Source: Acidobacteriota bacterium (GTDB taxonomy: Bacteria; Acidobacteriota; Thermoanaerobaculia; Multivoradales; JAHZIX01). From it: DNA of 47,778 nucleotides. Position numbers and translations under genes: made by a program. Shown here in pieces: positions 1 to 7,971 of this stretch; positions within the stretch are counted from its first letter, which is position 1, and each line of letters begins with the position of its first letter. The notes beneath the pieces were generated by a model. The model had not been told where the DNA came from and searched no databases. It worked only from the letters and a program-made list of their open reading frames with translations. The stretch lies in assembly GCA_034211275.1 (NCBI GenBank), contig JAXHTF010000031.1, positions 1 through 47,778 of the forward strand. Reading direction: 5' to 3'.

Positions 1-138
1 AGCCTCAACGACGAGCAGCGGGCTCAGCTGCCGCAGAACCCCGCCGGCGTTATCGAGCTCGCCGACGACGAGCTCCGTTCGGTGGCCGGCGGCGACTCTT
101 GCCGTTGTTTCTGTCCGGACGAGAGCAGCTGCGGATAA
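1..138 (+). CDS. lanA: Class II lanthipeptide precursor peptide (LanA), 3' part
   Basis: Frame 1 from the window edge reads 45 codons to a TAA at 136-138; the start lies outside the window. The translation has two parts. The leader holds an NPAG motif (about residues 13-16) and a segment ELADDELRSVAGG (about 19-31), ending in a double glycine where LanT-type peptidases cut. This is the pattern of mersacidin/lichenicidin-family type 2 precursors. The core after GG is DSCRCFCPDESSCG, with three Ser for dehydration and four Cys for thioether rings. A complete LanM gene follows 96 bases downstream in the same frame and strand, which supports the call. The leader would be bound by LanM in the cytoplasm and removed at export. 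No protease/transporter gene is visible and one may lie upstream. The reading is direct; the family assignment rests on motif resemblance. The gene is too small and too near the edge for simple ORF calling. Confidence 0.85.
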   Translation, partial: SLNDEQRAQLPQNPAGVIELADDELRSVAGGDSCRCFCPDESSCG

Positions 139-234
139 ATCGGAGCAGCTTCCTCGGAAGCATCCCAAGACCGTGAAAGCGGTCCCGGAGCGGCGCGGCT
201 GTCCCAGCCCGTCGCTCCTTGCTTTTCGGGTCCC

Positions 235-3200
235 TTGCCCATCGTTCTGCGACTTCCCTTGACCTCCTCCGACTCAAACCCCGCTCCCGACTCCGCCGCC
301 AGCCCGTGGCCCGCAGCAACACCTCTGCGGCATCGGCTGCAACAGCTCCGAGAGCTCCTGCCCAACAGCTGGCGGGAGCGTTCCGACAATAGGTTGGGGG
401 AGCGACGGGTGGAGCTGTGGCGTCGACAGCCCCCCTTCGACCGTGACGACGTCTTCGAGCGCCGCCTGGTGACGGATGGACTGCAGGCAGACTCATTCCG
501 GGATCTGCTGGGACTACCGGCGGAAGCCTTGTCGGAGCTGCTGCCGGAGCCCGAATGGGCCGACGCCCTCGAGACCGCCTTCGCGCATCCTTCGCCGCCG
601 CCCCCGGGCTGCTCCTGGGCGGCGCTGCTGGAGAGCCATCCCAGCGCCGAGGCTCGCTCCCTGCTGGGCTGGCTCGAGCCCTTGGTGAACCCGGCCCTGC
701 GCTCCCTCCACCGGCTGAGCCTCGATCTTGCCGAAAGCTCAGCCGCGAGGTCAGGAGATCCTGTGCCCTGGGACCCCGAGACGGTGGTCCCACTCCTCGC
801 CGGAGCGCTCCCCGGCCGGCTGGCCCCGAAGGTCCAGCGCACGCTGATCCTGGAGCTCAACATCGCGCGCATGGAGGGCCGGTTGGAGGGCGAGACCCCT
901 GGTGAACGGTTCCAATCCTTCGTCCATCACCTCCAAGAACCCGCCTACGGCCTCGCCCTCCTCGCCGAGTATCCTTCCCTGGCGCGGCTTCTCAGCGTGT
1001 TGGTGGAACAGTGGCGGGAGGCCTCGGAAGAGCTGCTCACCCGGCTGGCGGCGGACTGGCCGGCGCTGCGGGAGCGCTGGGCCGCGGCGCCGGAAAGCGG
1101 CGAGACCGAGAACGGTGAGCCGCGGCTGGAATCCGTTGACACCGGCGCCGGCGATCCCCACCGCGGGGGCCGGAGCGTAGCGCTCCTGAGCTTCCGTGAC
1201 GGTTTTCGGCTGGTCTACAAGCCGCGATCGACGGCGGTGGATCAACGCTTCGCCGAGCTATTGGAGTGGCTGGCGCAACGGGGCCTGGAGCCGGCACTGG
1301 AGGCCGTCGACACTCTCGACCGAGGCTCCCACGGTTGGTCCGCCTTCGTTACTCCAGGGCCGTGCCGGACGCCGGCCGAGGCCCGGCGTTTCTTCCAGCG
1401 CCAGGGTAGCTTCCTCGCTCTCCTCCACGCCCTGGAGGCAACCGACTTCCACTATCAAAACCTCATCGCCGACGGCGAGCACCCCCGCCTGGTGGACCTG
1501 GAAGCCCTCCTCCACCCGCGGCAGCGCCAGGTGGAGGCCGGAACGCCCATGGCGCTGATGACGGATTCGGTGTTGCGGGTGGGCCTGCTGCCCCAGCGGC
1601 TGTGGCAGCGCCACGACGCAGGAGAAGGTGAGGAGGCAGGAGGTTCCGGCGGCGGCTCGGGAGCCAGCGGCCCCGATACCAAGGCCCCCGACGCCAAGAA
1701 CCCCGATGCCAGGGCTCCCGATATCAGCGGCCTCGACGTCAGCGGCCTGTCCAGCCAAGCCGGCCAGCACGACCCCCATGCGGCGCCGGTGGCGGAAGGT
1801 CTGGGCACCGACCAAGCGCGGGTGGTTCGGCGGCGGAATGTCATCACGGCCGGCCATCATCGAGCTCGGCTGGGAGAGGACGAGCTTTCCCCGGTGACGT
1901 ATCGGGAAGACCTCCTGGATGGCTTCTCCCGAACCTATCGGCTGCTCCTCGAGCATCGCGCCGAGCTCCTCGCCGACGACGGGCCGCTGGCGGCCTTTGC
2001 AGAGGTCGAGCTCCGGGCCATCCTGCGCCCCACCCGGGTCTACGCCCTGATTCAAGGGGAGAGCTATCACCCTGGCGCTCTAGGGGAAGCCTCCATCCGC
2101 GACCGCCTTTTCGATCGACTGTGGCTGGAAGCGGTGGAGCGCCCCGACCTGGATGCGGTGATCCCCGCCGAGCAGGAGGCCCTGCACCGGGGGGACATCC
2201 CGTTCTTCAGCACCCGACCCGATTCCCGGGATCTGGCAGGGGAGGGCCACGTCTTCGAAGACCATTTCCAAACCTCCGGCCTCGACGCCGCTCGCCGAAA
2301 GATCGAGGGTCTCAGCGAGGCGGATCTGGAGCGGCAGCAGTGGTTCATCGAGATGTCCCTGTCGACGGTGACCGAGGGAGTCGAAGAGATCGCCCGGGCG
2401 GCCCCGTCTGAGGTAGGCGACGATGCGGGGCTCCCCGACGGTCCGCCGGCGCAGGAGGAGCTGATGGCCACGGTAGAGCAGCTGGCGGAGCGCATCCGGC
2501 GCCTCGCGCTCCGTTCCCAGGACACCCTTGGCTCGAACGGTGGCGACGGTGCCACCTGGTTGGGCGTCCGCACCGGCGCTGACAACAGCCTCTTTCTGGC
2601 AGAGCTCTCCGCCGACCTCCAGCACGGCCTGGCGGGAATCGCTCTTTTCCTGGCTCAGCTGGGGAGCCTTCGCGACGACGCCGAGCTCCACGACCTGGCC
2701 CGGCGGGCCTGGAGGAGCGCTCGGGAGCAGATCCAAGAAGGCGTCGAGAGCGCCGACGGTACCGCAGAGCCTCCGAGGGAACCCATGCCAGACCCCATGC
2801 CGCGCATCGGCGGCTTCCTGGGCTGGGGCTCGCTGATCTACACGGCGGTGCGGCTGGCAAGCCTGTGGCCGGAGGATGAGGATCCGCTCCTGGAATTCGC
2901 CGAGGGCCTGGTACCGGAGATCCTCCGGCGCCTGCTGCGGGATCGGGATCGGGACCTGCTGGGGGGCGCCGCCGGCGCCGTGGTGGCGCTGCTGCGGCTC
3001 TACGAGCGGCAACTCCAACGCCAGCAGCCCACGGCTACCCTCGAAGCCGCCATCGCCTGCGCCGAAAAGCTCCTGGCGGACGCCCAGCCCCAACATCCGT
3101 CGAGCGGCGGCGTCGGCTGGCCCGGAGTCGCCGGCGACCAGCCCATCACCGGTTTCTCCCACGGCACTGCGGGCATCGCCTGGGCACTCCTGCAGCTCGC

Positions 3201-3837
3201 CCGGGTTCTGCGCCAGGAGCCTGGAGAACACGAGGCCCTGATTGCCCGACTGGAAGAGACTGCAGCCCAGGCCCTGGCCTTCGAACGCCGAGCCTTTCGG
3301 GCCGGCGAGGACGGAACCGGCTCCGCAACCGGCCGGTGGCTCGACCTGCGCTTCTACGACCTCGACGGCAACGTGCGCCCAGGGCAGGACCCACCGCCCC
3401 TCTTCCCCGCGTGGTGCCACGGCGGCGCCGGCATCGGGCTGTCGCGTCTCGCTTTCCTAGCAGCCTCAGAGCAGGACGGTTCAGCCTTCGCCAGCCCGGA
3501 GGAACAAGGGCGACTGGTCGAGGAAATCGAGGAGGCAGCGGCGGCTATCGCAGCCACCGGCTTCGGCCAGAACCAGGGGCTGTGCCACGGCGATCTGGGC
3601 AATCTGGAGATCCTCCGTCGGCTGGCTACCGCCCTCGAAGATGACGAGCTCCTGCAACGGCACGACCGGCTGGCAGCAGCGATCCTCCGCCAGGGCACGA
3701 CCCACGGCTGGCGCTGCGGCACCGCCCTAGGAGTCGAGACCCCGTCGCTGATGAACGGCCTCGCCGGCATCGGCTACGGCCTGCTCCGCCTCGCCTACCC
3801 GCAGCGGGTGCCGTCGGTGCTGACGCTGGAGGTTTGA
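235..3837 (+). CDS. lanM: Type 2 lanthipeptide synthetase LanM
   Basis: A 1200-residue bifunctional enzyme that phosphorylates and eliminates Ser/Thr of the precursor and then cyclises Cys onto the dehydro residues. The N-terminal dehydratase (DUF4135) shows VYKPRS with Lys329, TDFHYQN with Asp404, His406 and Asn409, VDLEALL with Asp421, RPTRVYALI near 605, and GDIPFFSTRPDS near 650. The C-terminal LanC-like cyclase carries GFSHGTAG (His976) and the zinc ligands Cys1061 (WCHGG) and Cys1117-His1118 (CHGD), ending in MNGLAGIGYGLLRLA. Length is at the upper end for LanM, partly because of a repeat-rich insert at about residues 460-530. The assigned start is TTG at 235. The frame is open back to the lanA stop at 136-138, no ATG or GTG lies in that stretch, and no strong ribosome site is seen, so the start is uncertain. 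The likely substrate is the peptide at 1-138. The gene converges on the exporter gene with a 10-base gap. Confidence 0.93.
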   Translation: MPIVLRLPLTSSDSNPAPDSAASPWPAATPLRHRLQQLRELLPNSWRERSDNRLGERRVELWRRQPPFDRDDVFERRLVTDGLQADSFRDLLGLPAEALSELLPEPEWADALETAFAHPSPPPPGCSWAALLESHPSAEARSLLGWLEPLVNPALRSLHRLSLDLAESSAARSGDPVPWDPETVVPLLAGALPGRLAPKVQRTLILELNIARMEGRLEGETPGERFQSFVHHLQEPAYGLALLAEYPSLARLLSVLVEQWREASEELLTRLAADWPALRERWAAAPESGETENGEPRLESVDTGAGDPHRGGRSVALLSFRDGFRLVYKPRSTAVDQRFAELLEWLAQRGLEPALEAVDTLDRGSHGWSAFVTPGPCRTPAEARRFFQRQGSFLALLHALEATDFHYQNLIADGEHPRLVDLEALLHPRQRQVEAGTPMALMTDSVLRVGLLPQRLWQRHDAGEGEEAGGSGGGSGASGPDTKAPDAKNPDARAPDISGLDVSGLSSQAGQHDPHAAPVAEGLGTDQARVVRRRNVITAGHHRARLGEDELSPVTYREDLLDGFSRTYRLLLEHRAELLADDGPLAAFAEVELRAILRPTRVYALIQGESYHPGALGEASIRDRLFDRLWLEAVERPDLDAVIPAEQEALHRGDIPFFSTRPDSRDLAGEGHVFEDHFQTSGLDAARRKIEGLSEADLERQQWFIEMSLSTVTEGVEEIARAAPSEVGDDAGLPDGPPAQEELMATVEQLAERIRRLALRSQDTLGSNGGDGATWLGVRTGADNSLFLAELSADLQHGLAGIALFLAQLGSLRDDAELHDLARRAWRSAREQIQEGVESADGTAEPPREPMPDPMPRIGGFLGWGSLIYTAVRLASLWPEDEDPLLEFAEGLVPEILRRLLRDRDRDLLGGAAGAVVALLRLYERQLQRQQPTATLEAAIACAEKLLADAQPQHPSSGGVGWPGVAGDQPITGFSHGTAGIAWALLQLARVLRQEPGEHEALIARLEETAAQALAFERRAFRAGEDGTGSATGRWLDLRFYDLDGNVRPGQDPPPLFPAWCHGGAGIGLSRLAFLAASEQDGSAFASPEEQGRLVEEIEEAAAAIAATGFGQNQGLCHGDLGNLEILRRLATALEDDELLQRHDRLAAAILRQGTTHGWRCGTALGVETPSLMNGLAGIGYGLLRLAYPQRVPSVLTLEV
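1672..1746 (+). repeat. Five tandem pentapeptide-coding units (15-base period) inside lanM
   Basis: Codons from 1672 read PDTKA, PDAKN, PDARA, PDISG, LDVSG, five in-frame 15-base units at residues 480-504, preceded by a Gly/Ser stretch. They sit in a low-complexity insert between conserved blocks of the dehydratase domain. I read this as a flexible linker that grew by replication slippage; no function is claimed. Confidence 0.8.
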
Positions 3838-3847
3838 TCCCGCCGCC

Positions 3848-5215
3848 TCACACCTGGTCCGGTAGATCCTCCTCCAGTCGCCGGATCATGGGGTTGGCGT
3901 AGGAGATCACCGCCAGCACCGCCAGCAATCCTCCCAGCAGCACGAAATAGAAGCCGATGCCGCGCCCCGGGCCGGTGCCGATGAGGCCACCCACCGACGC
4001 CGCCAGCCAGCCACCGGGTTCCATGGCCGGCTCGAAGACATAGTCCGCCAGCGGGCCGGCGGTGAGAAAGGCCAGGGGCATGGCGGCCATGGCGAGCATC
4101 TGGCGTACCGCGAAGACGCGGCCCTGCTTCTCCACCTCCACCTTGCTCTGCCACAGCGCCTGGCTGGTGCCCGCCACCATGGGGGTGAGGACCATGAAGC
4201 AGAAGGCCGCCACGGAGACGAAAATGATCTCCGCCTGGACGCCGCAGAGCACCAGCACCAGCCCCTCCAGCGCCACCAGAATGAGGATGCCCCGGACCCG
4301 CCGCCGCGGGCCGCCCCAGACGCTGAGGGTCAAGCCGCCGGTGAGCATTCCCAATCCGGCGAAGAAGAGCACGCTGCCGAGGGCCTTCTCGTCCGCCAGG
4401 GAGAGCACCAAGGGCGTCAGCAAGGCCTCCACCGAGCCGAGACAGAAGTTGACCCCGGCGAAGGTCGCCAGCAGGCCCAGCAGGCCCGGGCGCTGGCGCA
4501 GATAGGCCCAGCCCTCGGCGAAGGCCCCCAGCTTCGGAGGTGATTGGGCGGCAGCCCCCGCCGGGCCCGGCGCACCGGCGACCCCGTCCGCCGCTTCGGC
4601 ATCCGCCGCCGTCGCTGCGGCCTCCTCGCCGAGCTCTTCCGGCGCCGCCGCTTCCCGCAGCGCGGGGAAGGGCACGAAGACCACCGTCAGCACCGCCAGG
4701 ATCATGGTGATCAGATCGAGGAAGAGGATGCCGTCGACGCCCAGGATGCCGAGCAGGTAGCCCGCCGCCAGGGGCGCCAGCAGCAGGCTCATGGACCGCC
4801 CCAGCTGCACCGCGCCGTTGGCCCGTCCCAGCTGCTCCCGGGGCACGAAAAGCGCCACGGAGGCCTGGAATCCGAGCTGCTGGATGGAGCTCGAGGCCGC
4901 GGAGATGGCCACCACCAGGTAGATGATCCAATAGGCCTGGAGATCGAAATAGAAGACCAGCAGCAACACCAGGGTGAGCAAACCGGCGAGGCTGTCGCCG
5001 AGGATCATCGTCCCCTTGCGGCTCCAGCGGTCCGCCAGATTCCCCGCCAGCGGCATCATCACCAGCTGCGGCACCATGGAAAAGAAGGCCACCAGGGCGA
5101 AGCGGGTGGCAGACCCGCTGCTCTCGAAGATCCACACCCCGAGGGCGAAGGAGGTCAAGCCGGAACCGAGCTGGGAGACGGTCTGCCCAAAGACCAGGGC
5201 CAGAAAGCGCTTCAC
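3848..5215 (-). CDS. MFS exporter of the NRPS gene cluster
   Basis: A 455-residue major facilitator of the EntS/MFS_3-like type, probably exporting the peptide product across the inner membrane. The start is GTG at 5215-5213, giving VKRFLALVFGQTVSQLGSGL, a typical first membrane segment. It overlaps the TGA of the upstream NRPS gene as GTGA and has GGAGG at 5220-5224, four bases away. Longer upstream ORF sequence in this frame lies in the NRPS gene and is low-complexity. MFS motif A is visible as GNLADRWSRKG between the second and third segments. Many hydrophobic segments follow, with an Ala/Gly/Pro-rich central loop (about residues 215-250) in the usual place between the two six-helix halves. 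The overlap implies translational coupling, so transport or self-protection for the NRPS product is more likely than for the lanthipeptide, although lanM is the next gene and converges on it. Substrate is inferred from context only. Confidence 0.88.
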   Translation of the reverse strand: MKRFLALVFGQTVSQLGSGLTSFALGVWIFESSGSATRFALVAFFSMVPQLVMMPLAGNLADRWSRKGTMILGDSLAGLLTLVLLLVFYFDLQAYWIIYLVVAISAASSSIQQLGFQASVALFVPREQLGRANGAVQLGRSMSLLLAPLAAGYLLGILGVDGILFLDLITMILAVLTVVFVPFPALREAAAPEELGEEAAATAADAEAADGVAGAPGPAGAAAQSPPKLGAFAEGWAYLRQRPGLLGLLATFAGVNFCLGSVEALLTPLVLSLADEKALGSVLFFAGLGMLTGGLTLSVWGGPRRRVRGILILVALEGLVLVLCGVQAEIIFVSVAAFCFMVLTPMVAGTSQALWQSKVEVEKQGRVFAVRQMLAMAAMPLAFLTAGPLADYVFEPAMEPGGWLAASVGGLIGTGPGRGIGFYFVLLGGLLAVLAVISYANPMIRRLEEDLPDQV

Positions 5216-7875
5216 CGGCCCTCCGGAGAATCCACCGGATCGAGCTCGTTCAGCACCGCATGGAGCCGCTCCGCCACCGTTACCACGTGGGGCTCGCGCA
5301 TCATGGTGTTCTGGTCCCCGGGCATCTTGAAGACCTGCACCGGCAGCGAGGTGACCTCGCCCCAACCGCAGCTGAGGTCATCCTGATCCCGCGGTGAATC
5401 GTCCGCCCGCATCAGGGTGACGGGAACGTCCAGGGGCTCGGGCCGGTAGGCCAGGGAGGCGTTGAGGGTGAGCTGGAAGACGCGCAGATAGCGCATGGCG
5501 TCGGCGACGGTGAAACCCGCCGGCAGCACGCCGGTCTCGACGCCGGTCTCCACCACGTAGCCCAGGCGTTCTTGCGGCGGCAGGGAGAAGAGCTTCTCGG
5601 GCTCGATGGGAATGCCCAACTCCTGCGCCATGCCGCCCTCGAAGCTCACCTTCTTCATATCGATGGGATGGTCCGGCGGCGTCGCGTCGGTGTCCAGAAT
5701 CACCAAGCGGTCGACGGACTCTCCCTGCTCCACCAACAAGCGGCAGATCTCGAAGGCCACCGACGCCCCCACCGAGTAGCCGCCCAAGGTGTAGGGCCCC
5801 TCGGGCTGCACCCGGCGCAGCACGTCGACGTATCTCGCCGCCATGGTCTGGGCGCTGCCCAGGTAGTCGACGTCGTCCAGATCGGCCCAGCCCTGGACTC
5901 CGTAGAAGGGACGATCATCCCCCAGGTGACGGGCCAGCTCCATGAACAGGAAGACATTGCCGCCGATGCCGTGGACGCAAAAGAAGGGTCGGCCGCCATG
6001 ATCGGGGCGACCCGCCAGCAGCGCCAGGTGCAGGCTCGCCGGATCCGCCGAGCGCTCGTCCACCAGGGCCGCCAGAGCCTCCACCGTCGAAGCCTGGAAG
6101 AGCACCGCCAGCGGCAGGTCGATGCCCTTGCGCTGGCGCAGATGGGTCATGACGTGGATGGCGAAGAAGGAGTGGCCGCCGAGGTCGAAGAAGTCGTCCA
6201 GCGCGCCGACGTCCTCGATGTCCAGCACCTTGGCGAAGATCTCCGCCACCACCCGCTCCGTGTCGGTGCGCGGCTCCACCCGCTCGGCCCGGGCGCGGCT
6301 GGCGCCGGCGGGCTCGGGCAGGGCGTTGCGGTCGATCTTGAGATTGGGGGTCAGGGGCATCTCCTCGAGGAAGAGGAACATTCCGGGAACCATGTAGGCC
6401 GGAAGACGCTCCTGCAGGCTCTCCCGCAGGGCCACCACCTCCGGACGCTCTTCCCCCGCCAGGGTGACGTAGGCCACCAGCACCGGCTGACCACCCTGCG
6501 GCTGCCACACCTTGATCACCGACTGGTCGATGGCCGGATGAGCGCGCAGGGCCGCCTCGATCTCCCCCAGCTCGATGCGGAAACCCCGCACCTTGACCTG
6601 GTGATCCACCCGCCCTGCGAAGTACAACTCGCCACCGTCGCCGCACCGCGCCAGGTCGCCGACGCGGTAGATCCGGCCGCCGGGCTCGCCGTCGCCGGAG
6701 CCGTCGGGGAGGAAGCGCTCCGCGGTGAGGGACGGGCGGCCGCGATAGCCGCGGGAGAGGCTGGGGCCGGCGAGGTAGACCTCCCCGGTTTCGCCGTCCG
6801 CCACCGGCCGGCCCTCGGCGTCGAGCAGATAGACCCGAGTGCCGGGGATGGGATGACCGATGGAGATGGGATCGTCGGCGTTCTCGATCTTCTGCACCGT
6901 CGACCACACCGTGGCCTCCGTCGGGCCGTAGAGATTCCACAGCCCACCGCTACGCCGCAGCAGCGCCGCCGCCAGCTCCTGCGGCAAAGCCTCGCCGCCG
7001 CACCACATGCGCAGGTCCTCGTTGCCGGGCCAGCCGCTGTGAGTGAGCAGATTCCACGTCGCCGGCGTCGCCTGCAGCACCGTCGCACGGCTCATGGCCA
7101 GAGCCTGCTGCAGCTGGCGACCGCCCCAGGCGGTCTCGTGATCGGCGATGACCAATCGCCCGCCCACCGCCAGGGGCAGGAAGATCTCCAACACCGAAAT
7201 GTCGAAAGCCAAGGTGGTCACCGCCAGCAGCGTGTCCTCGGCGGTGAGCTCCAGGCGCTGGGCGATGGAGCGCAGGAAGGCGACGGCGGCGCCATGGGAG
7301 ATCTGCACTCCCTTGGGGCGACCGGTGGATCCAGAGGTGTAGAGCACGTAGGCCAGGTTGTCGGCGGAGAGCTGCGGCGGGGTGAGCCCCGGCGCCTCCT
7401 CCTCAGCCTCGAGAACCTCCTCCAAAACCACTACCCGCGCCGTCGGCACCATCTCCTCCAACCGCTGGCGCAGAGCAGCGCTGCACACCACCACCGGCGC
7501 AGCGCCGCCCAGGGCGTCCTCCAACATGTAGCTCAGGCGCTGATCCGGAAAGGTGGGATCCAGCGGCAGGTAGGCGCCGCCGGCGCGCAAAATCCCCAGC
7601 AAGCCACCGAGCATCGCCGGGCCGCGGTGGGCGAAGAGCCCCACCGGAACCTCGGCACCGACGCCCAAGGACTGGAGCGTGCCGGCGATGCGTCGGGAGG
7701 ACTCCTCCACCTGCCCGTAGGTGACGGGGCCGCGCAGAGTCAGCAGAGCCGGCGCCGGCCCCTGGGCCACGGCGCGCTGTTCGAAGAAGCCGTGCAGCAA
7801 CTCGCCGGTGGGCAACCCTTCGGTTTCGGCCTCATCGCCCGCCATAGGGTGGTGTTCAGTGGTCTCAAGCGTCAT
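5212..7875 (-). CDS. Monomodular NRPS, A-PCP-TE, with altered thioesterase
   Basis: An 887-residue protein with no condensation domain. The A domain (about residues 25-530) has YTSGSTGRPKGV, YGPTEATVW and the A10 lysine in NLKIDRNAL. The PCP (about 545-620) has DLGGHS with the phosphopantetheine Ser. The TE (about 640-875) has VHGIGGNVF, GGYSVG with Ser701, and Asp728 in LDTD. The A-domain pocket, aligned by eye to GrsA, reads D-I-L-Q-W-G-L-V-W, closest to glycine codes. In the TE the motif usually written GDH(F/Y) reads PGDQN: Gln855 (codon 5313-5311) replaces the expected catalytic His, which the neighbouring NRPS TE keeps. The start is ATG 7875, with GGAGG at 7884-7888, rather than TTG 7890. 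The protein resembles the last A-PCP-TE of the upstream NRPS throughout and may be a duplicate of it. It could be a stand-alone aminoacyl-PCP donor rather than a releasing enzyme. Confidence 0.9.
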   Translation of the reverse strand: MTLETTEHHPMAGDEAETEGLPTGELLHGFFEQRAVAQGPAPALLTLRGPVTYGQVEESSRRIAGTLQSLGVGAEVPVGLFAHRGPAMLGGLLGILRAGGAYLPLDPTFPDQRLSYMLEDALGGAAPVVVCSAALRQRLEEMVPTARVVVLEEVLEAEEEAPGLTPPQLSADNLAYVLYTSGSTGRPKGVQISHGAAVAFLRSIAQRLELTAEDTLLAVTTLAFDISVLEIFLPLAVGGRLVIADHETAWGGRQLQQALAMSRATVLQATPATWNLLTHSGWPGNEDLRMWCGGEALPQELAAALLRRSGGLWNLYGPTEATVWSTVQKIENADDPISIGHPIPGTRVYLLDAEGRPVADGETGEVYLAGPSLSRGYRGRPSLTAERFLPDGSGDGEPGGRIYRVGDLARCGDGGELYFAGRVDHQVKVRGFRIELGEIEAALRAHPAIDQSVIKVWQPQGGQPVLVAYVTLAGEERPEVVALRESLQERLPAYMVPGMFLFLEEMPLTPNLKIDRNALPEPAGASRARAERVEPRTDTERVVAEIFAKVLDIEDVGALDDFFDLGGHSFFAIHVMTHLRQRKGIDLPLAVLFQASTVEALAALVDERSADPASLHLALLAGRPDHGGRPFFCVHGIGGNVFLFMELARHLGDDRPFYGVQGWADLDDVDYLGSAQTMAARYVDVLRRVQPEGPYTLGGYSVGASVAFEICRLLVEQGESVDRLVILDTDATPPDHPIDMKKVSFEGGMAQELGIPIEPEKLFSLPPQERLGYVVETGVETGVLPAGFTVADAMRYLRVFQLTLNASLAYRPEPLDVPVTLMRADDSPRDQDDLSCGWGEVTSLPVQVFKMPGDQNTMMREPHVVTVAERLHAVLNELDPVDSPEGR
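5220..5224 (-). promoter_or_regulatory. Shine-Dalgarno GGAGG for the MFS gene
   Basis: GGAGG on the minus strand lies four bases before GTG 5215-5213. It supports that start over longer ORF versions and sits inside the last codons of the upstream gene. Confidence 0.65.
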
Positions 7876-7883
7876 GGGGTGGT

Positions 7884-7888
7884 CCTCC
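7884..7888 (-). promoter_or_regulatory. Shine-Dalgarno GGAGG deciding ATG 7875
   Basis: GGAGG on the minus strand lies eight bases before ATG 7875-7873. The alternative TTG at 7890-7888 runs into this site itself and has no comparable sequence upstream. Confidence 0.65.
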
Positions 7889-7907
7889 AAAAATCCTATA
7901 TTTCCTG

Positions 7908-7922
7908 GCCGGGATCCCCGGC
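7908..7922 (-). other. Small inverted repeat in the 96-base intergenic gap
   Basis: GCCGGG, a 3-base loop and CCCGGC form a perfect 6-bp hairpin between the trimodular NRPS stop (7972) and the A-PCP-TE start (7875). On the minus strand a run of five T follows only after about 15 bases of unrelated sequence, so it is not a standard terminator. It may be an attenuator, an mRNA-stability element or chance. Nothing else is seen in this gap. Confidence 0.3.
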
Positions 7923-7971
7923 TCCGATTGACGATGTTGCAGTTCTCGTAGCTCTCGCTCCCGCGGAGCGC

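Noticed and set aside
5212-7875. RalA/TdiA-like A-T-TE enzyme using aryl-pyruvates
   Set aside because: The A pocket keeps Asp235, which binds the alpha-amine, and reads like a glycine code, so an amino acid is expected rather than a keto acid.
7872-7890. TTG 7890 as the start of the A-PCP-TE gene
   Set aside because: ATG 7875 has a well-spaced GGAGG at 7884-7888, and the five extra codons would be made from that site itself.
7908-7922. Hairpin as a Rho-independent terminator
   Set aside because: The stem is only 6 bp and the T-run is about 15 bases away and partly within the ribosome-binding region of the next gene.
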